Assembly (NCBI GenBank): GCA_019090315.1
Contig: JAHRWD010000013.1
Span: 1-60,584 of the forward strand
Source: Pseudomonadales bacterium
GTDB lineage: Bacteria > Pseudomonadota > Gammaproteobacteria > Pseudomonadales > JAHRWD01
Length of the DNA: 60,584 bases
Reading direction: 5' to 3'
The translations under genes were made by a program, and so were the position numbers. How positions within the stretch are numbered: position 1 is the first letter of the stretch; each line of letters begins with the position of its first letter. Shown one piece after another: positions 47,388-56,144 of the stretch. The notes beneath the pieces were generated by a model. That model did no database searches. It saw nothing but the letters and a program-made list of their open reading frames with translations, and was not told where the DNA came from.

Positions 47388-48162
47388 TCTCAAGAATATT
47401 GTTGCTGGCCTGTTTTTTATGGCTATGTTCACATCGGCTAGCATAGTATATTCGGCTGAGCTTGCGGATACCGTCCAGAAAGTTAAGCCTTCGATCGTCG
47501 GAATCGGGACCTATAGCGTCAACAACAGGCCACCGGCATCGTTAAAAGGTACCGGGTTTGTAGTGCTGGATGGGCAATATGTGATCACCAATGCCCACGT
47601 GATACCGGATAGCCTGGATCACCAACACAAGGAATATCTGGTGCTTTTTTCCGGTACTGGAAACAGACCGGACATCCGTAAAATAGTGTTGTTGGAGCGC
47701 GATAAGGTCCATGATCTGGCGCTTTTGAAAATAGAAGGCAAGCCGCTGCCTGCACTGAAGATTGGTGATTCAGACAGGGTACGTGAGGGTGAAAAATACG
47801 CCTTTACCGGTTTTCCGATTGGCGCCATTCTCGGCTTATATCCAGTGACCCACGAGGGCATCATTTCAAGTATTACACCGATTGCAGTACCTCAGGTTTC
47901 AGCTCGCTCAATTGATGCCAGCATGCTCAAGCGGTTACGTGATCCCTACACCGTATTTCAGCTCGATGCGACGGCCTACCCAGGTAACTCCGGAAGCCCG
48001 CTCTACCATCCGGAAACAGGAAAAGTGATTGGTGTGATCAACAAGGTATTTGTAAAGGAAAGCAAGGAAGCGGTGCTGGAAAAACCCAGTGGTATTAGCT
48101 ATGCCATTCCCGCGCGTTATGTGAAGGAGTTGTTTGAGAAGCAGGGGCTCTCTCAAAAGTAA
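47377..48162 (+). CDS. exported trypsin-like (DegP-type) serine protease without PDZ domain
   Basis: 261 aa. The N-terminal signal peptide (IVAGLFFMAMFTSASIVYSA, cut near residue 27) sends it to the periplasm. The catalytic triad is His74 (TNAHV), Asp113 (VHDLALLKI) and Ser205 (YPGNSGSPL). A GFPIG segment forms part of the oxyanion region. The protein ends soon after the protease domain, with no PDZ, which separates it from DegP/DegS. Its start lies inside the 3' end of the synthetase-like gene with ACAGG upstream, so the two are expressed together. Its substrate is unknown. Confidence 0.85.
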   Translation: MTFSLKNIVAGLFFMAMFTSASIVYSAELADTVQKVKPSIVGIGTYSVNNRPPASLKGTGFVVLDGQYVITNAHVIPDSLDHQHKEYLVLFSGTGNRPDIRKIVLLERDKVHDLALLKIEGKPLPALKIGDSDRVREGEKYAFTGFPIGAILGLYPVTHEGIISSITPIAVPQVSARSIDASMLKRLRDPYTVFQLDATAYPGNSGSPLYHPETGKVIGVINKVFVKESKEAVLEKPSGISYAIPARYVKELFEKQGLSQK

Positions 48163-48168
48163 CTATTC

Positions 48169-48271
48169 GAGACCGTTGCACGAAAGCTATTTTTTTCCCA
48201 TGCTGCGTGGCCTTACATAGCGCCTACTTTCGCCTTACCTGAAAGAAAATCATCTCTCGTGCAAAGGCCTC
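48169..48271. repeat. dispersed palindromic element, copy B
   Basis: 103 bp, ends GAGACCGTTGCAC (48169-48181) and the reverse complement of GAGGCCTTTGCAC (48259-48271), 11 of 13 matching. The right part, CTTTCGCCTTACCTGAAAG then AATCATCTCTCGTGCAAAGG, is nearly identical to copy A at 15616-15675. The left loop is longer by about 40 bases. It lies just after the protease stop. Confidence 0.65.
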
Positions 48272-48318
48272 TATTCAGCTTAACTCCTAAGCAGGTATGC
48301 ACCGGGTTCTCCGTCTAA

Positions 48319-49326
48319 TCAGACCTTATAAAAATCCCGATACCATTCAACAAAGTTGGCGATGCCGGTTTCGATTGGCGTATTGGGCTGATATCCCACA
48401 TCTGTGATCAAATCATCCACATCCGCATAGGTGGCGGGTACATCTCCCGGCTGCATCGGTAGCATATTCTTGATCGCCTTCTTGCCCAGGCACTCCTCCA
48501 GTATTTCGATATAACGCATCAGCTCAATCGGTTGATTACTGCCGATATTGTAGAGTCGGTAAGGTGCCATGCTGGTGCCGCTGTCCGGATCTGCACCATC
48601 CCAATTTGGGTTAGGCGTTGCTACGGAATCTAAGGTGCGAATAACCCCTTCGACAATGTCATCAATATAGGTGAAATCGCGGCGGTGATTGCCGTAGTTA
48701 AAGACATCAATCGGTTCGCCGGCGAGAATGCTTTTGGTGAACAAAAACAGAGCCATATCCGGTCGACCCCAGGGCCCATAAACGGTAAAAAATCGCAGCC
48801 CGGTAGTGGGAAGCTGGTAAAGATGGCTGTAGGTATGGGCCATCAATTCGTTGGCTTTTTTGGTGGCGGCGTAAAGGCTTAACGGGTGGTCAACGTTATG
48901 ATGAATCGAGAACGGCATTTCGGTGTTTGCGCCGTATACCGAGCTGCTCGAAGCATAAACCAGTTGCTCTACTTCATGGTGACGGCAGCCTTCAAGTATA
49001 TTGATAAAACCAACCAGGTTGGCATCAATATAAGCACGAGGGTTTTCCAGCGAGTAACGTACGCCGGCCTGGGCCGCCAGGTTAACTACTCGGTCGGGTT
49101 TGTGGGTGACAAAGGCTTTCTCGATCGCATCACGATCTTCAAGATCGCAGCGAATATCGGTAAAACCGGGTCGACAGGTGAGCCGATCGAGACGTGCAAT
49201 TTTTAGATTAACATCGTAGTAGTCGTTGAGGTTATCGATCCCGATTACCTCATCACCCCGGTCGAGCAGGCGATGGGTGAGGGTAGAGCCGATAAATCCG
49301 GCTGTGCCGGTGACCAGTACTTTCAT
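48319..49326 (-). CDS. NAD-dependent epimerase, UDP-glucuronate 4-epimerase type
   Basis: 335 aa extended SDR. The Rossmann motif is [19 protein letters not shown], then [21 protein letters not shown], a segment typical of UDP-glucuronate/galacturonate 4-epimerases (CapI, LspL). YAATK contains the catalytic Tyr/Lys, preceded by [35 protein letters not shown] is also diagnostic. It interconverts UDP-uronic acids for surface polysaccharide. It follows the UDP-sugar dehydrogenase by 54 bases on the same strand, so they form a two-gene uronic-acid pathway. No glycosyltransferase is adjacent. Confidence 0.88.
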   Translation of the reverse strand: MKVLVTGTAGFIGSTLTHRLLDRGDEVIGIDNLNDYYDVNLKIARLDRLTCRPGFTDIRCDLEDRDAIEKAFVTHKPDRVVNLAAQAGVRYSLENPRAYIDANLVGFINILEGCRHHEVEQLVYASSSSVYGANTEMPFSIHHNVDHPLSLYAATKKANELMAHTYSHLYQLPTTGLRFFTVYGPWGRPDMALFLFTKSILAGEPIDVFNYGNHRRDFTYIDDIVEGVIRTLDSVATPNPNWDGADPDSGTSMAPYRLYNIGSNQPIELMRYIEILEECLGKKAIKNMLPMQPGDVPATYADVDDLITDVGYQPNTPIETGIANFVEWYRDFYKV

Positions 49327-49380
49327 TGGTTAGATACCTTGAGCATTTGTATGTCGATTAAATAGATTGGGTTGGTTCGG

Positions 49381-50658
49381 TTAAAGGCGACCATCAACCT
49401 GATCTTTGGAGAGTAGATATTTCACATCGTAAAGGATGTGATCGGCCTTACCAAAGGCACGTATACCTTCGGCCCCGAGCTTTTTAAACTCATCATGGGA
49501 TACTGCGATAATAATGGCATCGTAGTGGTTTGTGCTGGGTTGATCTACCAGATCAATATCGTATTCATGTTTGGCTTCGGCGGCATCAACCCAGGGATCG
49601 TAAATATCCACCTGTGCATTATAGTCTTCGAATTCGTTGATCAGATCCACCACACGGGTATTGCGCAGATCCGGGCAATTTTCCTTGAAAGCTAATCCAA
49701 GGATCAGTACCCGTGAACCAACTACATGGATCTTATTGCGAGTCATCAGTTTCACCACCTGCTCGACCACATGACTGCCCATATCATCATTTATGCGGCG
49801 TCCGGCGAGAATGATTTCCGGGTGATAGCCGATCTCCTGAGCTTTGTGGGTCAAATAATAGGGGTCAACACTGATACAGTGGCCGCCGACTAAGCCGGGT
49901 CGAAATGGTAGGAAATTCCATTTGGTGCCAGCCGCTTCGAGCACCTCTTCCGTATCAATACCGAGACGGCTGAAAATCAATGAAAGTTCGTTCATCAGTG
50001 CGATATTCAGATCACGTTGGGTATTTTCGATCACCTTGGCGGCTTCAGCCACACGGATAGAGCTGGCTTTATGGGTGCCCGCGGTAATGATCGAGGCATA
50101 CAGGCTATCAACCAGCTCAGCCACTTCATCATTTGAACCGGAGGTCACTTTCAAAATATTGGGTAATCGATGAGTCTTGTCACCGGGGTTTATTCTTTCC
50201 GGGCTGTAGCCGGCATAAAAATCCTGGTTGTAGGTCAGCCCGGTTGCCTGCTCAATAATGGGAATGCAGACCTCTTCGGTGGCACCGGGATACACGGTGG
50301 ATTCGTAAATTACGATATCGCCTTTGCCGAGTACCGAGGCGATCATCTCGCTGGCTTTGCGTAACGGTGTAAGGTCGGGCTGGCGATAGGCATCAATAGG
50401 GGTTGGTACGGTTACAATGTAGATGTTGCAGCTTTGCAGATCCGCACTGCTGGAAGAAAAACAGAGCTGGGTTGCCGATTCGAGGTCGCAGGCCTCTGTT
50501 TCAAGGGTTCGATCAAAACCCTTTGAAAGCTCATCGATACGGTTCTGGTTAATGTCAAAACCGGTGGTTGCAAACTGACGGCCAAACTCGACCGCCAATG
50601 GCAGACCAACGTAACCAAGTCCGATGACCGCGATTTTCGCGTCGGATAATGAAATCAT
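49381..50658 (-). CDS. nucleotide sugar 6-dehydrogenase, TviB/WbpO type
   Basis: 425 aa. The N-terminal NAD motif is [18 protein letters not shown]. Further blocks are [31 protein letters not shown], the substrate loop [11 protein letters not shown], and [21 protein letters not shown] with the catalytic cysteine. This pattern matches the Vi-polysaccharide TviB / WbpO group, which oxidises UDP-N-acetylhexosamines to uronic acids, more closely than UDP-glucose dehydrogenase. It is upstream of the epimerase gene and divergent from nnrS. Confidence 0.92.
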   Translation of the reverse strand: MISLSDAKIAVIGLGYVGLPLAVEFGRQFATTGFDINQNRIDELSKGFDRTLETEACDLESATQLCFSSSSADLQSCNIYIVTVPTPIDAYRQPDLTPLRKASEMIASVLGKGDIVIYESTVYPGATEEVCIPIIEQATGLTYNQDFYAGYSPERINPGDKTHRLPNILKVTSGSNDEVAELVDSLYASIITAGTHKASSIRVAEAAKVIENTQRDLNIALMNELSLIFSRLGIDTEEVLEAAGTKWNFLPFRPGLVGGHCISVDPYYLTHKAQEIGYHPEIILAGRRINDDMGSHVVEQVVKLMTRNKIHVVGSRVLILGLAFKENCPDLRNTRVVDLINEFEDYNAQVDIYDPWVDAAEAKHEYDIDLVDQPSTNHYDAIIIAVSHDEFKKLGAEGIRAFGKADHILYDVKYLLSKDQVDGRL

Positions 50659-50843
50659 CTGTGCTTTCCTTTTCCCCTGAAGAGGGTCGACTGTAAATAA
50701 TTGAGTTCAGGCATTAAGTCTAGCTGCTAATTCTGGAACTACTAAGTCTGGTAAGGTGTAAATTATACGGGTTTTAATCCACTTTTATCGGCTGCTTTGC
50801 TGATTGTGGAGTACTCGATCAGTGCAGTAAACGGATGCCATAG

Positions 50844-52025
50844 ATGCAAAAACAACAACACAGTTTGTCCAGCTTATTCAGCCTGGGTTTTCGACCTCTT
50901 TTTAGCCTGATGGCGCTGGCAGCCATTTTTGGTATTGGGTTATGGCTGGGCTATTTTGTACTGGGTTGGCGGGTCATTTTTATCGCAGGTAATCCCGTTC
51001 TATGGCATGGCCATGAGATGTTGTTCGGGTTTGCTGCCGCAGCAATTGGCGGATTCCTGCTGACCGCATCGGCAAACTGGGCTGGGCGTCCTCCGATACA
51101 GGGCGCGCCTCTGGTTTTGATCAGCCTGGCCTGGCTTTCTGGCCGACTGGTCATGATTTTTGGCGGCCTGCTAAACCCAGTCTGGGTAGCGGCGATTGAT
51201 CTGCTCTACCTTGGCTTGTTGATAGTGATGATTGGCAATACCCTGATCCGAGCCAGAAACCGCCGCAACTATAAAATCATTGCAGTGCTGACCGCTCTTT
51301 TTTGCCTAAACGGTCTGTACCATTTTTCATCATTGGGCGGGCCAGTATCTGCCGATACCGCCATTCGCATTGCCCTGGTAATGGTTTCTGTGATGATTGC
51401 CATCATCGGCGGGCGTATCGTACCGGCATTTACTACCAACTGGTTACGTCAGCAAAACCGGCTGGAGCAAACTGGAAAACCCCAAAGCCCACCAATGACG
51501 GACGAGCTAGCGATTGCATTTTCGCTTGCGTTGGCGGTTTGCTGGGGATTTTTCCCAGAGCAGGTATTTACAGGTTGGGTTGCAATTATTGCTGGGCTTC
51601 TCCACGGCTTGCGTATGTCTGGCTGGAAGGGCTGGGCTACCACTGCTGAACCGTTGATGTTGGTACTGCACATCGCCTACGGCTGGCTGGCGCTGGCATT
51701 GGTCGCACTGGGAATTGCGATCGGTTTCGACGGCTTGCCACAAAGCGCAGCAATTCACGGGCTTACCGTAGGTGCAATCGGCACCATGATTCTGTCGGTA
51801 GCGGTAAGGGTTTCGCTCGGGCATACCGGTCGGCCGCTGCGGGCTACAAAAACAATATCGTTGATGTTTATTCTGGTTACGCTAGCTGCAGTCGTGCGTA
51901 TTTTTGCACCTGTCAGTGATTATTATATGGACCTGATTCTGGTTTCGGGTCTAATGTGGATTGCTGCATTTGTGCTGTTTATGATTGAGTTTATCCCGAT
52001 CTATGTTCAGCCCCGCCAGCCTTAA
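50844..52025 (+). CDS. nnrS: NnrS family membrane protein
   Basis: 393 aa, about twelve hydrophobic segments. The N-terminal GFRPLFSLMALAAIFGIGLWLGYF and HGHEMLFGFAAAAIGGFLLTASANW blocks, with a conserved heme-copper-associated histidine pair, mark the NnrS family. NnrS protects cells against nitrosative stress and is often co-regulated with nitric oxide reductase. No other denitrification gene is in the window, and no clear FNR/DNR box was found in the 185-base region shared with the dehydrogenase gene. The plus-strand gene converges on the MFS gene. Confidence 0.9.
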   Translation: MQKQQHSLSSLFSLGFRPLFSLMALAAIFGIGLWLGYFVLGWRVIFIAGNPVLWHGHEMLFGFAAAAIGGFLLTASANWAGRPPIQGAPLVLISLAWLSGRLVMIFGGLLNPVWVAAIDLLYLGLLIVMIGNTLIRARNRRNYKIIAVLTALFCLNGLYHFSSLGGPVSADTAIRIALVMVSVMIAIIGGRIVPAFTTNWLRQQNRLEQTGKPQSPPMTDELAIAFSLALAVCWGFFPEQVFTGWVAIIAGLLHGLRMSGWKGWATTAEPLMLVLHIAYGWLALALVALGIAIGFDGLPQSAAIHGLTVGAIGTMILSVAVRVSLGHTGRPLRATKTISLMFILVTLAAVVRIFAPVSDYYMDLILVSGLMWIAAFVLFMIEFIPIYVQPRQP

Positions 52026-52045
52026 TCAGAGGTTCCTTAGGCCGC

Positions 52046-52073
52046 GATTGCTCTATCCAGATTGCTCTATCCA
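52046..52073. repeat. 14-bp perfect tandem duplication
   Basis: GATTGCTCTATCCA occurs twice in a row (52046-52059 and 52060-52073) between the nnrS and MFS stop codons. The second copy carries the TAG stop of the MFS gene (minus strand, 52067-52069), so the duplication changed that gene's 3' end. Confidence 0.8.
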
Positions 52074-53266
52074 CTAGTAGCGAGCTGGGGTTGCTTACCC
52101 AATAGCACTTCATTGCCCGGTTCGGGTTTGCTCGGAATGTTTCTACACAGCAGCAACGAAACCAGCGCCATGGCGGAGCCGGTATAAAAAACGGCGGATG
52201 GATTGATCAACCAGATCATGCCAAACAGCGCGGGAATTACCACAGCCGCAATATGATTGATGGTAAAACTCACACCGGACGATGACGCAATATCCGCCGG
52301 GTCTGCAATTTTCTGGAAGTAGGTTTTGATAGCAATCGCCATTGCAAAGAAGACGTGATCGATCACATAGAGACTCGCACCAATATAGGCATTTTCGACC
52401 AGCGCATAACCGGCAAACACCAAAATAAGACCTGTGTATTCAATTGTGAGGGCGCGGCGCTCGCCAATACGGCCAATTAATCGGCCGATTTTAGGCGCTA
52501 AAAAAAGGCTCAGCAGGTGATTAATAATAAATAGCAGGCTGATCTCGGCAACACCATAACCAAACTTTTCAACCATCATAAAGGCAGCAAACACCACAAA
52601 AATCTGCCGTCTCGCGCCACTCATAAAGGTCAGCAGATAAAACAGCCAGTAGCGTTTTCGCAGCACCAGATGTTTGTGTTGAGGTACTTTGGTTTCAAAA
52701 TTCGGAAACATTGACCACATGATTACCACCAGTACCAGGCCAACACCGCCTCCAAATAGATAGAGCCAGATATAGTCGAGTTGAAGCCATTTGAACAGGA
52801 ACCAGATAGAGCCGAAGGCAACCAGGGCACTGAAGGAACCTACCGAAATCAGGCGGCCCAAAAATGCTGGCGCCTCCTCTTTGGAGAGCCACTGTAGGGA
52901 CAGGGAGCTTTTGATGGTTTCGAAATAGTGAAAGCCAATCGACATCAACACAGTGGTGACATACAGCCCGTATTCGCTGGGGAAAAATCCGGTCGCGGCG
53001 ACGCCGAGGCTCAACACCAGCAGTGAGATTAGCGCGAAGGTTTGTTCTTTGAGTACCAGTAGGACAAAAACTGCGGTAAAGGCCAGAAAACCGGGGATTT
53101 CCCTAAGGCTCTGCAGAATGCCAATTTCTACACCGGTAAACGCTGCATTTTCGATCGCGAAATTATTCAGCAATACCTGCCAGATCGAAAAGGTAAAGGG
53201 CATTACAATCGACATTAATATGAGCAGAGTGCGTGGGTTTTTCCACGAACCAGATGTGGCTGGCAT
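52067..53266 (-). CDS. MFS transporter
   Basis: 399 aa from ATG 53266, with AGGA about ten bases upstream; the longer reading to 53371 adds a non-hydrophobic 35-residue leader and is less likely. About twelve hydrophobic segments, starting LLILMSIVMPFTFSIWQVLLNNF. The inter-domain loop (MWSMFPNFETKVPQHKHLVLRKRYW) divides two halves of six. IGRLIGRIGERRALTIEYTG is the loop between helices 8 and 9, with the MFS-type basic motif. Substrate unknown. It shares a 220-bp divergent region with the CoA-transferases, so it could import their substrate (inference). Confidence 0.85.
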   Translation of the reverse strand: MPATSGSWKNPRTLLILMSIVMPFTFSIWQVLLNNFAIENAAFTGVEIGILQSLREIPGFLAFTAVFVLLVLKEQTFALISLLVLSLGVAATGFFPSEYGLYVTTVLMSIGFHYFETIKSSLSLQWLSKEEAPAFLGRLISVGSFSALVAFGSIWFLFKWLQLDYIWLYLFGGGVGLVLVVIMWSMFPNFETKVPQHKHLVLRKRYWLFYLLTFMSGARRQIFVVFAAFMMVEKFGYGVAEISLLFIINHLLSLFLAPKIGRLIGRIGERRALTIEYTGLILVFAGYALVENAYIGASLYVIDHVFFAMAIAIKTYFQKIADPADIASSSGVSFTINHIAAVVIPALFGMIWLINPSAVFYTGSAMALVSLLLCRNIPSKPEPGNEVLLGKQPQLATSG

Positions 53267-53385
53267 TGGTTGTGTTCCTGTTAAAGGCTGAACAATGGGC
53301 AATCTTAGGGAGGAACAGAAATAGCTGCAAGGGGCTGGCACGTGGTTGGCAAGAGGTACCGCACTATCCAATCCGAATTTTAGGG

Positions 53386-53414
53386 TTTACCACCCCAGCT
53401 AATTAAGGTATAAA
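53386..53414 (+). promoter_or_regulatory. predicted promoter of the CoA-transferase operon
   Basis: TTTACC (53386-53391, four of six), a 17-base spacer, then TATAAA (53409-53414, five of six). Start predicted near 53421, just before the palindrome at 53428. Confidence 0.55.
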
Positions 53415-53427
53415 AATAGGCTTGCTA

Positions 53428-53443
53428 GTGGTATTCATACCAC
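53428..53443. promoter_or_regulatory. palindromic operator (GntR/FadR-like) of the CoA-transferase operon
   Basis: GTGGTAT-TC-ATACCAC: perfect 7-bp arms. The GGT...ACC form is like sites bound by GntR-family (FadR subfamily) regulators. It lies just downstream of the predicted start, where bound repressor would block transcription. No GntR regulator is encoded beside it. Confidence 0.5.
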
Positions 53444-53486
53444 GCAGCTCCAGGAAATAAACATAATAAAAAAGGAGTTTAACGCT

Positions 53487-54683
53487 GTGACACAGTTATA
53501 CAGTGACGTCCGAATTTTGGACCTTTCCAACGGTATCCCTGGCCCATTTTGCGCGCGCATCTTTGCGGATTACGGTGCAGATGTAATTAAAGTAGAGGCT
53601 TTGACCGGTGATCCATCCCGCCGTCGTGGCCCGTTTCCCGGTGATATTCCAAACCCCGAAGCCAGCGCTTCCTACTTGCATCTAAATCGCAATAAGCGCG
53701 GAATCACGCTTAACCTTGATACCCCTAGCGGAGTAGATCTGCTGAAACGCCTGGTTAAGGATGTTGATATCGTCATTGAGAGTTTCAAGCCGGGTTACCT
53801 CGCTTCGATTGGTGCAGGTTTCCACGACCTGAAAGAGATCAATTCCTCTATCGTATTGGCCAGTATTACCCCATTTGGCCAGGATGGTCCCTACGCTCAA
53901 TATGAAGGGACAGATCTTACCTACTACGCCATTGGCTCCATGCATATGACAGGCCATGCGGATATGTATCCGATCAAAAAGGCCGCATCGATGGTTGAGC
54001 ATCAGGTCGGCAACCTGGCTACCGTGGCGGTGGCAGCGGCGTTTCTTTCTGCGCGCTATCAGGGCCAGGCCCAGCACGTAGATGTTTCAGCTGCGGAATC
54101 CCAGCAACTCAGTTCTGACCGACGCATACAGATGTTACTTGGGCATAACTACAATGGCGAAACCTCGATGCGCGAGCCACTTTCAGCCAGTGCTTTGCCG
54201 ATGGGCATCTTCCCATGCGCTGACGGCCACATGCAGGTGATGACCACACCGGCCTGGGCTGACCGCATGGCGAAAACCCTCAAACGACCCGATTTTATGG
54301 AGAAACTGGCGGTGCCGGGTGCGCTCTATAGCGCCGAACTCAAAGCCGAAATCGATGAGGTCTTACATCCCTGGCTACAGGCTCATACCCGAGCAGAGAT
54401 ATTTGCAGAGGCGCTGGCCAACCAGTGGCCCTGTTTTCCGATCAACAATGTGGAAGACCTGCTCGAGGATGACCATTTCAGAGGCCGGGATTTCTGGGTC
54501 GAACAGGATCACCCGGTGGCTGGTCCACTAACTTATCCTGGCCCTCTGGCCCGAGTGGAAGATGGTTTTGCATTGCGATATCCGGCGCCACAACTTGGCG
54601 AGCACAATCGCGAATTCTATAGCGATGAATTGGGACTTACCGGCGACGAACTTCGCCATTTAGCCGGTAGCGGCGTGATCTGA
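53487..54683 (+). CDS. CaiB/BaiF family CoA-transferase, subunit 1
   Basis: 398 aa class III CoA-transferase. Family blocks: VRILDLSNGIPGPFCARIFADYGADVIKVE, YLHLNRNKRGITLNLDTP, ITPFGQDGPYAQYEGTDL and QHVDVSAAE. The position that normally holds the catalytic aspartate appears to be Glu171 (AASMVEHQVGNL). The start is GTG 53487 behind an AAGGAG site. A homologous gene follows 13 bases downstream. Two such genes in tandem are known to form heteromeric enzymes, for example BbsEF. The CoA donor and acceptor are unknown. Confidence 0.88.
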   Translation: MTQLYSDVRILDLSNGIPGPFCARIFADYGADVIKVEALTGDPSRRRGPFPGDIPNPEASASYLHLNRNKRGITLNLDTPSGVDLLKRLVKDVDIVIESFKPGYLASIGAGFHDLKEINSSIVLASITPFGQDGPYAQYEGTDLTYYAIGSMHMTGHADMYPIKKAASMVEHQVGNLATVAVAAAFLSARYQGQAQHVDVSAAESQQLSSDRRIQMLLGHNYNGETSMREPLSASALPMGIFPCADGHMQVMTTPAWADRMAKTLKRPDFMEKLAVPGALYSAELKAEIDEVLHPWLQAHTRAEIFAEALANQWPCFPINNVEDLLEDDHFRGRDFWVEQDHPVAGPLTYPGPLARVEDGFALRYPAPQLGEHNREFYSDELGLTGDELRHLAGSGVI

Positions 54684-54696
54684 TCGGAGATTTGTT

Positions 54697-56004
54697 ATGA
54701 GTGATTTACCCTTAAAAGGCATACGCGTCGTTGATATTACCGTGGTTTGGGCTGGCCCAACCGCTGCACAGCATCTGGCTGATTTAGGCGCAGAAGTAAT
54801 TCGTGTTGAATCCAGCCACAGGGTGCCATCAAGTACACGGGCGCAGCCAGGGTTCACCGCTGAAATGGCTGCAAAAAGCGGTGGTCTAGGACGGCTGACT
54901 TACCCCGATGGAGAACCCCAGCCTCAGCCCTATAACCGGGCAGCGGCTTTTAACGCGCTTAATCGAAATAAACTAAGCGTTACTATGGAGCTTGATACTG
55001 ACGAGGGCAAAGAAGCCTTCACCAAACTGGTCGAAAAAAGTGACATCCTGATCGAGAACAACGCCCAGCGTATTGGCGACCGACTTGGATTTAGCTGGGA
55101 AGCATTAAGCGCCATCAATCCAAAATTGATCCTGTGCCGCATGCCTCCCCTTGGGCTCACCGGCCCATATGCTAACTACATCGGCTTCGGCGCCCACTTT
55201 GAAGCGCTTACTGCGCTGACCTATTTGCGCTCCTATCCCGATGGTGATATTTCACAGAGTTCACCGACCTTTCATATGGATGACGTCAGCCCAACGGTCA
55301 GTTCATTTATGATTATGGGCGCGCTGCATCGTCGGCATCAGACCGGTGAAGGTGGCTTGATCGAAGTGCCCCAGGCGGAAACCATGCTCCATCAAATCGG
55401 TGAAGTGGTGGTGGATCAAAGCATGAACAACCGCTCCCAGCCACCGATGGGAAATCGTGATCCGGTCAATGCGCCCCAGGGTGTGTATCGTTGCAAAGGC
55501 GATGATCAATGGGTTGCGCTTAGTGTACGGGGCGATGCCGAATGGCAGTCGATGATAGTGGCACTGGGTTCGCCGGAATGGGCAAAAAATCCTGATTACG
55601 CAACTGTAAGTGGACGTATCAACAACCACGATGAAATTGATCGCCATCTGACCGAATGGACTAGAAATATAGAGAAGGAGGCGGTTTTCCATCAGCTACA
55701 GAAACATGGTGTGCCCGCTGCGCCACTGAACAACGAAGCGGATATTGTTGCGGATGAGCATGTGAAAGCACGTCAAATACTTCGACCATTAACCCAGAAA
55801 GCCTGTGGTACTCATGACTATCCAGGCCAGGCGTTCCGCTTTTCCGACATGGAGTTGCGCTGGGATCTTCCAGCACCGTTGCTGGGCGAGCACAATGAGT
55901 ATGTCTACAAAGAGTTGCTGGGCTATTCTGAAGAACAATATCAGGATTTTGAAGAACGTCACCTGATAGGCGCCCAATACGCAGTGGAGCGCGAAGCGGG
56001 TTAA
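54697..56004 (+). CDS. CaiB/BaiF family CoA-transferase, subunit 2
   Basis: 435 aa, homologous to the preceding gene. Blocks: IRVVDITVVWAGPTAAQHLADLGAEVIRVE, NALNRNKLSVTMELDTDEG, GLTGPYANYIGFG. The catalytic aspartate is probably within FHMDDVSPT (Asp195 or Asp196). GGAG lies about six bases before the ATG. Its length and an inserted segment after residue 45 (STRAQPGFTAEMAAKSGGLG) differ from subunit 1. Together with it, this could form an alpha/beta enzyme in which only this subunit carries the aspartyl-CoA intermediate (inference). A strong terminator follows. Confidence 0.88.
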   Translation: MSDLPLKGIRVVDITVVWAGPTAAQHLADLGAEVIRVESSHRVPSSTRAQPGFTAEMAAKSGGLGRLTYPDGEPQPQPYNRAAAFNALNRNKLSVTMELDTDEGKEAFTKLVEKSDILIENNAQRIGDRLGFSWEALSAINPKLILCRMPPLGLTGPYANYIGFGAHFEALTALTYLRSYPDGDISQSSPTFHMDDVSPTVSSFMIMGALHRRHQTGEGGLIEVPQAETMLHQIGEVVVDQSMNNRSQPPMGNRDPVNAPQGVYRCKGDDQWVALSVRGDAEWQSMIVALGSPEWAKNPDYATVSGRINNHDEIDRHLTEWTRNIEKEAVFHQLQKHGVPAAPLNNEADIVADEHVKARQILRPLTQKACGTHDYPGQAFRFSDMELRWDLPAPLLGEHNEYVYKELLGYSEEQYQDFEERHLIGAQYAVEREAG

Positions 56005-56029
56005 CTAGGTATCAGCTTAAGCTACAGTG

Positions 56030-56067
56030 AAAAAAGCGGATGTTTGTTCCAAACATCCGCTTTTTTT
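56030..56067 (+). terminator. Rho-independent terminator after the CoA-transferase operon
   Basis: GCGGATGTTT (56036-56045), 5-base loop GTTCC, AAACATCCGC (56051-56060), followed by seven T bases. A-rich bases precede the stem, so it could also work in the other direction. Confidence 0.93.
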
Positions 56068-56144
56068 ATTTCATCAAATATTGGCTCCGCCTTACTTGTT
56101 AAGTTTCCGGTAGCCAAATACTTCCCTCGTATTAGTATTCACCT

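Noticed and set aside
50659..50843. FNR/DNR or NsrR site upstream of nnrS
   Set aside because: The only symmetric pair, CTGAT...ATCAG, has a 13-base spacer and does not match TTGAT-N4-ATCAA or the NsrR pattern.
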